Below, one piece after another: positions 8,688 to 18,131 of a DNA stretch of 64,000 bases. A program made the translations under genes and the position numbers. The stretch's first letter is position 1. Each line of letters begins with the position of its first letter. The stretch comes from UBA11524 sp963590165 (lineage in GTDB: Bacteria; Bacillota; Clostridia; Christensenellales; Aristaeellaceae), in assembly GCA_963590165.1 (NCBI GenBank), contig CAVANO010000031.1:51682-115681 (forward strand), given 5' to 3'. The notes beneath the pieces are model-generated. The model had not been told where the DNA came from. It saw only the letters and a list, made by a program, of their open reading frames with translations, and searched no databases.

Positions 8688-8742
8688 AACTGCATCAATG
8701 GTAAAATCCGAAACATTCCAGTCAAATTGCTGATTGGGCTGT

Positions 8743-8788
8743 TTTTCTGCATATCGGGAAATGCCGAAATATCCGCATTTGCAGAAAA
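8743..8788. repeat. Inverted repeat between fucosidase and permease genes
   Basis: TTTTCTGCA (8743-8751) and TGCAGAAAA (8780-8788) form a 9-bp inverted repeat with a further partial inner stem. It could be a weak terminator of the fucosidase gene or an operator 20 bp upstream of the permease promoter; the sequence does not decide. Confidence 0.5.
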
Positions 8789-8807
8789 TACACATAATTT
8801 TTGCCGA

Positions 8808-8837
8808 TTTACACAACCATTCTTCCTATGGTAAACT
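8808..8837 (+). promoter_or_regulatory. Promoter for the permease operon
   Basis: TTTACA (8808-8813), 18-bp spacer, TAAACT (8832-8837), about 50 bp before the first permease start. Confidence 0.65.
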
Positions 8838-8888
8838 TTCATCATGATCAATCGATCAGCTATTGAAAAAAACAACGGAGGGATCATC

Positions 8889-9869
8889 ATGCAGCAAGCA
8901 TCAAAGCAGCTCAGCGCGAAGAAGAAGCCGCGCCAGCCGCTGTCGGTTCGTTTTGCGCGTACCGTGACCCAGGAGTGGCAGCTGTGGATTCTGCTTCTGC
9001 CAGCACTGGCGTATTTTATCGTGTTCTGCTACTTCCCCATGTACGGCATTCAGATCGCCTTTAAGGATTTCAAGGTTGGCTTGGGCATTGCCGCCAGCCC
9101 TTGGGCAACCACGAAGGGCGAGCTTGACCTGTTCAAACACTTCCGCAACTTCTTCAGCATGTACTACTGCGGTCGCATGTTTGCCGACACATTCCTGCTG
9201 AACGTGTATGGACTGATCTTCTCCTTCCCGATTCCGCTCATCCTTGCCATCATGCTGAACCAGCTGAATTCCAAGCGGTTCAAGGGATTCGCACAGACGG
9301 CGATTTATGTTCCCCACTTCATTTCCACCGTCGTGCTGGCCGGCATGCTGTACCTGTTCTTCTCCCCGACCACCGGCATCGTCAACAAGCTGATTGAGGC
9401 TTGCGGCGGCAGTTCAATTTACTTCATGTTGGAAGAAAGTTGGTTCCGCCCGCTGTTCATTGGCTCGGACATCTGGCAGAACGCCGGCTGGAACACCATC
9501 CTCTATATTGCAACGCTGACGAGCATCGACCCGCAGCTGTACGAGGCCGCAACGATTGACGGTGCGACGCGCTGGCAGAAGATCAAGCACATCGACATTC
9601 CGCACCTGATTCCGATTGCCGTCATGATGCTGATTCTCTCCTGCGGATCGCTGCTGTCCTCCAACACGGACAAGGCGCTGCTGATGCAGACTTCCGGCAA
9701 CATCAAGACGTCTGACATTATCGGCGTGTACGTCTACAACACTGGTCTGGGCAAGGCGCAATACTCCTACACTTCCGCCATCGGCCTGTGCCTGAACGTG
9801 ATCAACTTCGTCATCATCATCTCCGTCAACGCATTCTCCCGCAAGGTCAGCGATATCAGCCTGTTCTGA
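8889..9869 (+). CDS. Sugar ABC transporter permease, LplB type
   Basis: A 326-residue CUT1-family membrane protein with about six helices. The EAA loop that contacts the ATPase reads YEAATIDGATRWQKIKHI (about residues 218-235). An upstream ATG at 8844 is in frame, but GGAGGG lies six bases before the ATG at 8889, which gives the basic cytoplasmic N-terminus typical of the family. It is the first gene of a permease-permease-binding protein unit. No ATPase gene is nearby, so a shared MsmK/UgpC-type ATPase elsewhere is expected. Substrate probably an oligosaccharide related to the adjacent fucosidase (inference). Confidence 0.93.
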   Translation: MQQASKQLSAKKKPRQPLSVRFARTVTQEWQLWILLLPALAYFIVFCYFPMYGIQIAFKDFKVGLGIAASPWATTKGELDLFKHFRNFFSMYYCGRMFADTFLLNVYGLIFSFPIPLILAIMLNQLNSKRFKGFAQTAIYVPHFISTVVLAGMLYLFFSPTTGIVNKLIEACGGSSIYFMLEESWFRPLFIGSDIWQNAGWNTILYIATLTSIDPQLYEAATIDGATRWQKIKHIDIPHLIPIAVMMLILSCGSLLSSNTDKALLMQTSGNIKTSDIIGVYVYNTGLGKAQYSYTSAIGLCLNVINFVIIISVNAFSRKVSDISLF

Positions 9870-9886
9870 GAAAGGAGGAAAGCAAA

Positions 9887-10819
9887 ATGGCTAAGGAAAA
9901 GGAAATGCACGGTATCCGCATCAAAGAAACCGGACACGACCGTGCATTCAATGTCATCAACATCATTTTCTGGATTATTGTTCTTTTCATCACGCTTTAT
10001 CCGCTCTGGCTCGTTTTGATTGCCTCCGTTTCTGACCCTGATGCGGTGCTCGCCGGCGAGGTGTACCTCTGGCCGAAGGACTTCTCCACCATGGGCTATG
10101 AGGCCGTCTTCCAGTATGACGAGTTGTGGACGAGCTATCTGAACTCCGTGTTCTACACGGTTGTCGGCTCTGCGCTGTCCGTCATCATCTCGCTTGCTGC
10201 AGCTTACGCACTCAGCCGCAAATTCAAGGGCAAGGCTTTCGTGAACTTCCTGATCACCTTCACGATGTTCTTCTCCGGCGGTCTGATTCCGATCTTCCTG
10301 AACGTCCGCGACCTCGGTCTGTACAACACGCGCACGGTCATGATTCTCATTAACCTCGTTTCCGTCTGGAACCTGATGGTTGCGCGCACCTACATCCAGT
10401 CAACCATCCCGAATGACCTCTATGAAGCGGCTGTCATGGACGGTGCGGATCACTTCACGTACTTCTTCCGTTGCGTGTTGCCGTTGTCGGGCACCATCGT
10501 TGCCGTGCTGAGCGTCTACTACGGCGTGGCACGCTGGAACGACTACTTCACCGGCCTCGTCTTCATCCGTAACCGCTCCTACCTGCCACTGCAGACGATT
10601 CTGCGTGAGATTCTGGCTTCGCTGTCCATTTCCGGCTCGAGTGACACGTTCTTCGCTGCCTATGCTGACAACCTCGGCGGGCTGCAGGAAGCCATGCGCA
10701 AGGCTGAAGTCGCCAAGTACTGCTGCATCGTGGTTTCGACGGTTCCGGCGATTGTGCTCTACATCTTCATGCAGAAGTACTTCGTCAAGGGCGTCATGAT
10801 CGGCTCCCTCAAGGGCTAA
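9887..10819 (+). CDS. Sugar ABC transporter permease, YtcP type
   Basis: A 310-residue second CUT1 permease, partner of the preceding one, with about six membrane helices and an EAA loop YEAAVMDGADHFTYFFR (about residues 182-198). The start at 9887 has AAAGGAGG eight bases upstream; the stop of the first permease is 18 bp away, so both are in one transcript. The long insert ILASLSISGSSDTFFA and the ending KYFVKGVMIGSLKG are typical of YtcP-like permeases that work with large LplA/YtcQ-type binding proteins, as found here. Confidence 0.94.
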   Translation: MAKEKEMHGIRIKETGHDRAFNVINIIFWIIVLFITLYPLWLVLIASVSDPDAVLAGEVYLWPKDFSTMGYEAVFQYDELWTSYLNSVFYTVVGSALSVIISLAAAYALSRKFKGKAFVNFLITFTMFFSGGLIPIFLNVRDLGLYNTRTVMILINLVSVWNLMVARTYIQSTIPNDLYEAAVMDGADHFTYFFRCVLPLSGTIVAVLSVYYGVARWNDYFTGLVFIRNRSYLPLQTILREILASLSISGSSDTFFAAYADNLGGLQEAMRKAEVAKYCCIVVSTVPAIVLYIFMQKYFVKGVMIGSLKG

Positions 10820-10845
10820 CGGACTTCGTCCGCTGACTTCGTCAG
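10820..10845 (+). repeat. Two tandem mini-hairpins in an operon gap
   Basis: CGGACTTCGTCCG (10820-10832) and CTGACTTCGTCAG (10833-10845) abut each other and the permease stop codon, then a T-rich stretch follows. They could stop 3' decay or cause partial termination, separating modest permease expression from high binding-protein expression. The same GACTTCGTC core recurs in three other gaps in the window. Confidence 0.75.
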
Positions 10846-10980
10846 TATTTATTTTTCGTCGGTATTCATTTTCGTAGGTATCCTTTTCCATCGGCACTCA
10901 TTCCAACTGTTTCTATTCTCTACGGATTTCACACGCCCGTCACGGCGTGATGAGTCAATATAATGAAAGGGGATTTTCTC

Positions 10981-12486
10981 ATGAAGAAAATCATCTCTGT
11001 GCTCCTGTCGCTGGCCATGCTGCTGACTCTGGCCTGCACTGCTGTGGCTGATGACAAGGTCAACCTGACCGCCTTCCAGTATCAGCTGGAAAACCAGACC
11101 ACCGATTTCAACGACATGTGGTTCTTCCAGCAGATTGAAGAGAAGACCAACACCCATGTTGAATTCACCATGGTCAAGGACGGCGACTGGGAAACGCAGC
11201 TGAACCTGATGTTTGCCAGCGGCGAGTATCTCGACATGATCCTGCGCAACACCGTCGACGTTGAGGATCTCGGCGTGAATCAGGGTCTGCTGATGCAGCT
11301 CGATGAGTACATCACCGAGGACATCATGCCCAACTACACCAGCCGCCTGAACCTGAACAACGCGGGCGACTCCATCCCCTCCTCTGACGGTCACAGCTAC
11401 TACATCGGCTACCTGATCGCCCAGAACGTCAACCACAACGGCACGTGGTACATCAACACCACCCTGCTTGACGAGCTCGGTCTCGAAGTGCCCACCACGA
11501 TCGAAGAGTATACCGAAGTTCTGCGCGCCTTCAAGAACGCGGGCGTGAAGTATCCGCTGTCTACCTCCACCTTCAACTACGGCCCTGAGAGCATCTGGAA
11601 CCAGTTTGCTTCCTTCGGCGTGCCGGAAAACTACGCCTTCTATCACATCACGGACGATGACAAGATTGAGTTCACCGGCTTCATGCCCGGCTGGCGTGCT
11701 TGCGTCGAATGGCTGCACCAGATCTACGAGGAAGGCCTGCTGGATCCCGAATCCCTCACGCAGGACTCCAACCTGTGGGCAAACAAGGTCAACGCCGGTG
11801 AGGTCGCGTCCTTCGTTTACCTCCGCCTGATCAACACCGCCCTGCAGCAGGATGTCTACAAGGACTTCACCTCCATCCTGCCGCCGGCTGACCCGACCTA
11901 CGGCGCATGCGTGTCTGCCATCCTGGAAGTTCCGGATCAGGGCGCTATGCTGACCTGCACCAACCCGAACCCCGTTGCATCCCTGAAGTGGATCGATGCT
12001 CAGCTCGAAACCGAAACCATGATGGTTGCCGCAAACGGCAAGGTCGGCGAGCAGATCATCCTGAACGACGAGGGCAAGTATGAAGTCATCAACGTGCCGG
12101 AGAACAATGGTCTGTACGAGTTCGTGCCTGTGACCATGGGTCAGTTCTTCGCGCCCGGCGAGTACTACACCCAGATCTACCAGATGGCACCTCACCGCGT
12201 GGAGCGCTATCAGGATTCCGAAATGTACGCAGAAGCTGGCGTGCTGGAGCACAAGAGCTATCAGTACGTTTCCAAGCTGAGCAAGATGGATAATGAAGAC
12301 TCCGTTGAGGCCGCTAACATCTACACCGAGCTCAAGAAATTCATGGAAGAATCCATCACCGACTTCGTCAAGAACGGCGTCACCGACGAGAGCTACAACA
12401 CCTTCGTCGAGACCGCGAAGTCCATCGGCGTTGAGCGCTACATCGAACTGCAGCAGAACGCCTACGACGCTTATCTCTCAAAGTAA
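10981..12486 (+). CDS. Extracellular sugar-binding protein, LplA/YtcQ type
   Basis: A 501-residue solute-binding protein of the large CUT1 class. It opens with a signal sequence ending CTAVA-DDK; the Cys in TLAC is a poor lipobox, so it may be released or anchored another way. An upstream in-frame ATG at 10963 exists, but GAAAGGGG before 10981 fixes the start. Typical motifs follow: FNDMWFFQQIEEKT, LNLMFASGEYLDMIL, MTCTNPNPVASLKWIDAQ. Codon use is strongly biased to C-ending codons, unlike the neighbouring paralogue, pointing to high expression. It follows the permeases across the mini-hairpins and ends at a strong terminator. Confidence 0.95.
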   Translation: MKKIISVLLSLAMLLTLACTAVADDKVNLTAFQYQLENQTTDFNDMWFFQQIEEKTNTHVEFTMVKDGDWETQLNLMFASGEYLDMILRNTVDVEDLGVNQGLLMQLDEYITEDIMPNYTSRLNLNNAGDSIPSSDGHSYYIGYLIAQNVNHNGTWYINTTLLDELGLEVPTTIEEYTEVLRAFKNAGVKYPLSTSTFNYGPESIWNQFASFGVPENYAFYHITDDDKIEFTGFMPGWRACVEWLHQIYEEGLLDPESLTQDSNLWANKVNAGEVASFVYLRLINTALQQDVYKDFTSILPPADPTYGACVSAILEVPDQGAMLTCTNPNPVASLKWIDAQLETETMMVAANGKVGEQIILNDEGKYEVINVPENNGLYEFVPVTMGQFFAPGEYYTQIYQMAPHRVERYQDSEMYAEAGVLEHKSYQYVSKLSKMDNEDSVEAANIYTELKKFMEESITDFVKNGVTDESYNTFVETAKSIGVERYIELQQNAYDAYLSK

Positions 12487-12505
12487 GACAAGCGCAGGAA
12501 TCCCC

Positions 12506-12541
12506 GACCGGAGAGGCATTGCGTCTCTCCGGTCTTTTTTT
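12506..12541 (+). terminator. Terminator of the transporter operon
   Basis: GACCGGAGAG pairs with CTCTCCGGTC around nine bases, then seven T. Confidence 0.95.
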
Positions 12542-12567
12542 AGGCTGGCTTTTTCATCGTCTGATGT

Positions 12568-12596
12568 TTGTGCTTTGTTATGCTTTGTGCTATAAT
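12568..12596 (+). promoter_or_regulatory. Extended -10 promoter for the second binding protein
   Basis: TTGTGC (12568-12573), 17 bp, and TGC-TATAAT (12591-12596). It separates the binding-protein/AraC unit from the permease operon. Confidence 0.7.
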
Positions 12597-12678
12597 AGGG
12601 AGCAGGAAATCACGGTTCGCCGCCGGTCCGTCCGGCAGCGCAAGCGTGACAAGAATCGTTATTCAGAGGGGTATGTTG

Positions 12679-14223
12679 ATGAAAAAGCTGGGTTGCTTGC
12701 TGTTCCTTATGTCTCTCCTGTTGCTCCTGAGCGGTTGCGGCACGCAAAGCACAACGGAAACGGAGAAGGTCACGCTAACTGCGCTCCAGTATGAGCTGGA
12801 AAATCAGACGCTTGACTTCGACAACATGTGGTATTTCCAGCAAATCGAAGAGCAAACAGGCGTACATGTCGAATTTGACGTGGTCAAGCATTCTGACTGG
12901 TCGAACCGCGTCAGCTTGATGTTTGCGTCCGGCAAATATCATGACATGCTCCTGCGCGGCGACCTCGACATCGAGGAGTACGGCGTATCGGAAGGCATTA
13001 TCATTTCGCTGGATGACTATCTGGAGGAATACATGCCCAATTACTTCAGCCGCCTGACGATCGACAGCACCGACACGAAGCTGAAGGCATCCGACGGCAA
13101 GATGTACTATGTCGGCTTCCTGCTCTCACAGGGCATCAACACCAACGGGCATTTTTTCATCAACAAGACATGGCTGGACAAGCTCGGTCTCGAAGTGCCA
13201 ACAACAACGGAAGAGCTGACCGATGTGCTACGTGCCTTCAAAAACAGCGATCCCAACGGCAACGGCGAAAATGACGAAATTCCCTACGAGGCAACCTTCG
13301 ATGATGTTAACACCGGCATTTACAACGCCTTCAGCGCGTTCGGCGTGCCGATGAACGATGCCTTTGTGCATCTTTCGGACGATGGACAGGTACTCTTCGC
13401 GCCGGAGGAAGACGGCTTCCGGCAATGCGTGGAGTGGCTGCACGAGTTGTGCACCGAAGGGCTGCTGGACATCGAGTCGCTGACACAAGGCTCAAACTTA
13501 TGGGCAGCGAAGGTCAATCAGCAGAAAGCAGGCTATTTCTCTTACTGGCGGCTTCAAAACACGGCGCTGAATGCCGAGATCATCGATGACTATGTTGTCA
13601 TGCTGCCTATATCTGCACCGAATACGCAGGTTAAGCTTGCGCGCACGGCGGACATCGTCGAAATCGGTGCCGCGCTGACAAGCCAGAACACCAACATCGA
13701 GGCTTCCCTTCGCTGGCTCGATGCGCAGCTTGAAACGGAGAACATGCTTGTTGCGCAGAACGGCAAACTCGGCGATACGCTCATCAAGCGCGAGGACGGG
13801 CGCTATGAGGTCTCCTATGTACCCAGCGGCAACGAGCTGTACAAGACCGTGCCGGTCATCTGCGGACAGTTCTTCGCACCGGAAAGCTACTACACGTCCG
13901 TATACGTGCCTGCCGCGCATCGTCAGGAGAAATCCGCCTATTGCCAGCTCTATGATGAGGCAGGTGTGCTCGAGACGCTCTCCTACACGCTGCTGAACGA
14001 CACTGCACCCAAGACGAGCGAAGAATCTGCCCGCATCCTGCAGATTCATACGCCGATGAAGTCCGCCATCAATGCGTATCTGGTGGAAGCCATCACGCGC
14101 GGCGTCACCGACGAGAACTACGAAGCCTTCCTTGAGGAGCTGAAATCCATCGGTTCCGAAGAGTACGTCACCATCTATCAGACGGTCTATGACCGCTATG
14201 TGGAGGCAAACGCACAGCCATGA
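12679..14223 (+). CDS. Second sugar-binding lipoprotein, paralogue of the upstream one
   Basis: A 514-residue lipoprotein with a clear lipobox LLSGC near residue 20. It is a diverged copy of the preceding binding protein: both share DNMWYFQQIEEQTGVHVEF-like starts, LMFASGKYHDML and LRWLDAQLETENMLVAQNGK. The start at 12679 is the ATG seven bases after GAGGGG. The gene has its own promoter and its stop overlaps the start of the membrane AraC regulator by 4 bp, while no permease is in this unit. I infer that it may be a sensing partner of that regulator rather than a transport subunit. Codon use is less biased than in the transport copy. Confidence 0.92.
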   Translation: MKKLGCLLFLMSLLLLLSGCGTQSTTETEKVTLTALQYELENQTLDFDNMWYFQQIEEQTGVHVEFDVVKHSDWSNRVSLMFASGKYHDMLLRGDLDIEEYGVSEGIIISLDDYLEEYMPNYFSRLTIDSTDTKLKASDGKMYYVGFLLSQGINTNGHFFINKTWLDKLGLEVPTTTEELTDVLRAFKNSDPNGNGENDEIPYEATFDDVNTGIYNAFSAFGVPMNDAFVHLSDDGQVLFAPEEDGFRQCVEWLHELCTEGLLDIESLTQGSNLWAAKVNQQKAGYFSYWRLQNTALNAEIIDDYVVMLPISAPNTQVKLARTADIVEIGAALTSQNTNIEASLRWLDAQLETENMLVAQNGKLGDTLIKREDGRYEVSYVPSGNELYKTVPVICGQFFAPESYYTSVYVPAAHRQEKSAYCQLYDEAGVLETLSYTLLNDTAPKTSEESARILQIHTPMKSAINAYLVEAITRGVTDENYEAFLEELKSIGSEEYVTIYQTVYDRYVEANAQP

Positions 14224-16475
14224 AGCCTGTCAAAACTTTGCGCAGCAAGCGCCTGTCCACCTTCGCGCGCTATGTCGTTTCCTATCTGCTTGTGCTGCTG
14301 CTCACGCTGAGCGTCCTCTTCCTGTACATGTACTTCTACACCAGCCGCGAGGTTCGTGCACAGATGATTGACAGCGAAATCAACCGTCTGAGCCGCATCG
14401 CCGACCAGCACGAGGGCTATTTGAGCACGATGCTCAATTCAGCAGAACAAATCGGGCTGTCGCCGTATCTGCAGCCGTTCAGCTATCAGGAGGAGCCTTG
14501 GCGCGCTTATGACCTGATGCAGCAGTTGATTCCCTACACGGTCAGCAGCGACTTCGCCGACCAGATGTATCTGTGCTTTTCGGAGGACGAGTACCTATAT
14601 TCCTCCTCCTCGATGATGCAGCTGGACATGTTCGGCGAGTTGATGCATTATGCTGATACGACGACCGACGAGTTGCTGGACATGATTCTCCACCCGAGCG
14701 GCCTGATGGTGCTGCCGTCCCAACGGGTATCCTCTTCCCTGCTCGGCAGCGGCGAATACGACATCGTCACGTTCATCCTGCCGCTTGGCATGAGTCAGAA
14801 CAGCGACCGCGGCTCGATGATTTTCCTGCTTCGGCAGAATACCTATCAGCAGCTCTTTTCCGACGCCATCACGACAAACGCCATCACCTGCATCCTGCAT
14901 GACGGCAAGCTTCTCGCGTCCTCCGGCGAATTGCCGGTCAGCGCTGAAGAATTGTCCGGTATGATTTCCACGGACAGCGGCACCTCGCAGCAGGAATTTA
15001 CCGTCAACGGCACGACCTACACGCTGCTCTCCCTCGGCAGCCGCAGCTGGAGCATGCAGTATGCCATGGTCATGCCCTCTGCCGAGTTGACCGGCAACGT
15101 CTGGGACAGCATGGGCAGCGTACTGATGCTGATTGCAGTGCTGGCCGTGGCAGGCTCTGTATTGTCCTACATGCTGGCACGGCGCAATATCCGCCCCATA
15201 CGCGAAATCAGCAGCCTACTGCCGCAGGAGGATGCGCCCGGCGATGAACTGAGCACCATTCAGACCGGCATCCGCGAGCTTTCCCGCCGCAACAGTGACC
15301 TTGCGAGCCGTTTGGAATCCTCCCTGCCCATGCAGCGCCATTATTTCGTCCTGCGCTTCATGAAGGGACGTTTCGACAGCCGCGAAATGGCTGTTGCAGC
15401 CGCCCGCAGTCTGCAGCTTGATATCGACAAGCCATATTACGGCATGGTGCTCTGTCCTGAGCAGGATGCCAGCGACCAGCCCTTCAGCATGCAGACACCG
15501 CCGCTGAACACCATTGAGGGCATCACCGTCTGCAGTGTTGAAATGGCATCGATGAATAACTTCCTCTATGTCGTATTCTGCGACAGGCCGGAAGCGCTGC
15601 ATGAAGTTGCCGATGCGCTGCACACTGCCTGCAACGAGCGTTACGGTCACGCCTGCATCGCCATGAGTAACGTGCACACGAACTTCCTGCACGCGCCTGC
15701 CTGCTATCTGGAGGCAGCGACCGCATATGACAACCGTTTCGTCATGGATGAAACAAAAGTGCTGGAATACTCCTTCGTGTCGGTGAATCTGAGCGAAATT
15801 CTGCCGCAGGCGCGCAAAATCACCGATGGCATCAATCAGGCGCTGATGCTCAGCAACCGCGACATGCTTTCCGGCAAGCTCGATGAGTTGCTGGCATTCC
15901 TCAAGCATTCCGGCATTACGCCGTTCGCCTTCCGCCTGATTTACAACGATGTGATTCACACGCTGCTTCGTGCCAACGCCGACAACCTGACCGACACAAG
16001 CGACATGAAGGACATGTACGACATCTTCTCCCTGTCCGGCTGTCAGAGTGTCGATGACCTGAACGAATTGCTGCGCCGCGTCTGCGATACGCTGCTAAAG
16101 GCAGAGCGACCGCAGGAAAGCAAAGAGGAGGACGGCGAAATTGAAGAGGTCGCGGCATACATCCGCGAACACTTTGCCGACCCTGAACTGTCCATCAGTG
16201 CCATTGCGGAGGCATTCGGTGTGTCGACCGCACGGCTTTCCTTCACGTTCAAGGAGCGCAATCACGTCTCCCCGAACGAATACCTGACCATCCTGCGGCT
16301 GGAGCGCTCCAAACAGCTGCTGACACAGACGGACCTGTCCATCAAAGAAATTGCCGTCAGCGTCGGCTACTATGATGCTTCGAGCTTCATCCGCCGCTTC
16401 AAGCAAATCGCCGGCGTTACGCCTTTGCAGTACCGCCGCAGCAAGGAGAACACAGAGCATGGAAACGATACTTGA
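14220..16475 (+). CDS. Membrane-spanning AraC-family regulator
   Basis: A 751-residue one-component regulator. A membrane helix at about residues 14-41, an extracellular sensor region (about 42-295), a second helix (about 297-319), a HAMP-like and unassigned linker, and a C-terminal double helix-turn-helix AraC domain (about 642-745; IKEIAVSVGYYDASSFIRRFKQ). This is the layout of clostridial transmembrane AraC regulators that couple external glycan sensing directly to transcription. Its ATG lies inside the stop of the binding lipoprotein (ATGA), so the two are translationally coupled. Likely target: the sugar uptake locus upstream. An ABC ATPase gene begins 17 bp before its stop. Confidence 0.93.
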   Translation: MKPVKTLRSKRLSTFARYVVSYLLVLLLTLSVLFLYMYFYTSREVRAQMIDSEINRLSRIADQHEGYLSTMLNSAEQIGLSPYLQPFSYQEEPWRAYDLMQQLIPYTVSSDFADQMYLCFSEDEYLYSSSSMMQLDMFGELMHYADTTTDELLDMILHPSGLMVLPSQRVSSSLLGSGEYDIVTFILPLGMSQNSDRGSMIFLLRQNTYQQLFSDAITTNAITCILHDGKLLASSGELPVSAEELSGMISTDSGTSQQEFTVNGTTYTLLSLGSRSWSMQYAMVMPSAELTGNVWDSMGSVLMLIAVLAVAGSVLSYMLARRNIRPIREISSLLPQEDAPGDELSTIQTGIRELSRRNSDLASRLESSLPMQRHYFVLRFMKGRFDSREMAVAAARSLQLDIDKPYYGMVLCPEQDASDQPFSMQTPPLNTIEGITVCSVEMASMNNFLYVVFCDRPEALHEVADALHTACNERYGHACIAMSNVHTNFLHAPACYLEAATAYDNRFVMDETKVLEYSFVSVNLSEILPQARKITDGINQALMLSNRDMLSGKLDELLAFLKHSGITPFAFRLIYNDVIHTLLRANADNLTDTSDMKDMYDIFSLSGCQSVDDLNELLRRVCDTLLKAERPQESKEEDGEIEEVAAYIREHFADPELSISAIAEAFGVSTARLSFTFKERNHVSPNEYLTILRLERSKQLLTQTDLSIKEIAVSVGYYDASSFIRRFKQIAGVTPLQYRRSKENTEHGNDT

Positions 16476-17397
16476 CGTCCGCGGCGTGTCGAAGCGCTAC
16501 GGTCGGCGCGAGGTGCTCCGGGAGATCACCTTTTCCGCCGAAAAGGGCGAAATCATCGCGCTGCTGGGCAGGAACGGCACCGGCAAATCCACGCTGATGA
16601 ACATGATGACCGGCTACCTCTGCCAAACCGGCGGCGAAATCACCGTCTGCGGCGATGATACGCTCGAATCGCCCATGAAGACACGGGCGCACATCGGGTA
16701 TTTGCCCGAACAGCCGCCGCTTTATCCGGACATGACAGTTCGGGAATATCTGCACTACTGTGCGCAGCTGCGCGGAATGTCCCTCAACCAGCAGAAGCAG
16801 GAGGCGGAGCGCGTCATTGAGCTGACCGGGCTGAATGAGTATGCCTCGCGCCTGTCCGGTCGGCTGTCAAAGGGTTATCGGCAGCGTCTTGGCGTGGCAC
16901 AGGCACTTCTGCCTCATCCGTCGCTGCTGATTCTCGATGAACCCGGCAGCGGTCTTGACCCCTTGCAGATGGTACAGATGCGCGACGTCATCCGCAAGGC
17001 CGGCGAAGAAAGCACCGTGCTGCTCTCGTCACACCTGCTCAGCGAGGTCACGAACGTTTGTCGCCGCGCCATCGTGCTCGATCATGGACACATCTGCTTT
17101 GATGGAACGATGACATCGCTGCTGCAGGGTGCAGCACGCATCCGCCTGCGCTATCGCGGCGATGACGGTCTGATTGCGCTGCTTTCTGCAATTCCGGGTG
17201 TCACGAGCGTAACAGATGCGGAATGCAGCGAGGATGGTGCCGCTCAACTCATCATTCATCACGAGCTGCATGCTGATTTGCGTGCACAGGTATCCGCCTG
17301 CTGCCTGAACAACGGCTATGAGCTGCTGGAAATGACCAGTGAAGGTGCGCTGGAGGAAGCCTTCCTCGACGTCATCGGCCAGAAGGAGGAAAACTGA
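16459..17397 (+). CDS. ABC transporter ATP-binding protein, GldA-like
   Basis: A 312-residue ABC ATPase with Walker A GRNGTGKST (about residue 37), signature LSKGYRQRLG (about 134) and Walker B LLILDEPGSGLD (about 154), plus an ABC-2 type C-terminal extension of about 90 residues. The start at 16459 sits inside the end of the AraC gene and has AAGGAGA nine bases upstream. It is followed with one-base overlaps or short gaps by a permease, a GldG-like and a DUF4340 gene, the arrangement known as the Gld-type or ABC-2 transport system. In Firmicutes the substrate is unknown. Confidence 0.93.
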   Translation: METILDVRGVSKRYGRREVLREITFSAEKGEIIALLGRNGTGKSTLMNMMTGYLCQTGGEITVCGDDTLESPMKTRAHIGYLPEQPPLYPDMTVREYLHYCAQLRGMSLNQQKQEAERVIELTGLNEYASRLSGRLSKGYRQRLGVAQALLPHPSLLILDEPGSGLDPLQMVQMRDVIRKAGEESTVLLSSHLLSEVTNVCRRAIVLDHGHICFDGTMTSLLQGAARIRLRYRGDDGLIALLSAIPGVTSVTDAECSEDGAAQLIIHHELHADLRAQVSACCLNNGYELLEMTSEGALEEAFLDVIGQKEEN

Positions 17398-18125
17398 TGC
17401 GTGCTGTATTTCGTCATGAGCTGAGCAGCTATTTTACAACGCCAGTCGGCTATGTATTTCTCGCCATGTACGCGCTTTTATCCGGCATCGTGTTTGTGTT
17501 CATCAACATCGGGCAGGAAATGAGCGCCAGCATGAACTTGCTGTTTTCCGGCATGCAGCTGCCCTTGCTGCTGATTGCTCCCCTGCTGACGATGCGCCTG
17601 TTCGCCGAGGAAAAGCGCATGCGCACCGACCAGCTTTTACTGACTGCGCCCGTGCCGCTGGGCAAAATCGTGATGGGCAAAGCATTTGCGTCCATGCTGA
17701 TGCTGCTGCTCGCAATGTTGCTTTCTCTCCTGCATCCGCTGCTGATTTCGCCGTACGCACAGCTTTCATGGACGCAGATTGCCGTCGTGTTTCTCGGCTA
17801 CTATCTGCTGGATGCCGCCATGCTGTCCGTGGGCGTGCTGCTTTCCTCGCTGTGCACGAATCAGATTACTGCCGCCATCCTGACGCTCGGCGTGAACGTG
17901 CTGATGTACCTGTCTGAGCACTACATCGTGCCGCAGGCAAGCACAAGCGCGTATCTGCATCCGCTCAGCGTCATCCTCGGCTATTTGCCGTCGTCCTCCC
18001 GCCTGGGTGATTTTGCCAATGGCATCATCAGCTTTGCGGATATCGTCTATTTTCTTGTCTTTACCTTCCTGATGCTTTTCCTGACCGACCGCGTGCTGGA
18101 AAAGCGCCGTCACGCAAAGGGGTGA
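17397..18125 (+). CDS. ABC-2 type permease, GldF-like
   Basis: A 242-residue integral membrane protein with six helices, beginning MRAVFRHELSSYFTTPVGY, the family-typical amphipathic start of GldF/NosY-like permeases. The motif RLFAEEKRMRTDQLLLTAPV (about 63-82) is characteristic. The start codon shares one base with the ATPase stop (TGATG). It should form the membrane channel with the preceding ATPase. Confidence 0.92.
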   Translation: MRAVFRHELSSYFTTPVGYVFLAMYALLSGIVFVFINIGQEMSASMNLLFSGMQLPLLLIAPLLTMRLFAEEKRMRTDQLLLTAPVPLGKIVMGKAFASMLMLLLAMLLSLLHPLLISPYAQLSWTQIAVVFLGYYLLDAAMLSVGVLLSSLCTNQITAAILTLGVNVLMYLSEHYIVPQASTSAYLHPLSVILGYLPSSSRLGDFANGIISFADIVYFLVFTFLMLFLTDRVLEKRRHAKG

Positions 18126-18131
18126 GCATCG

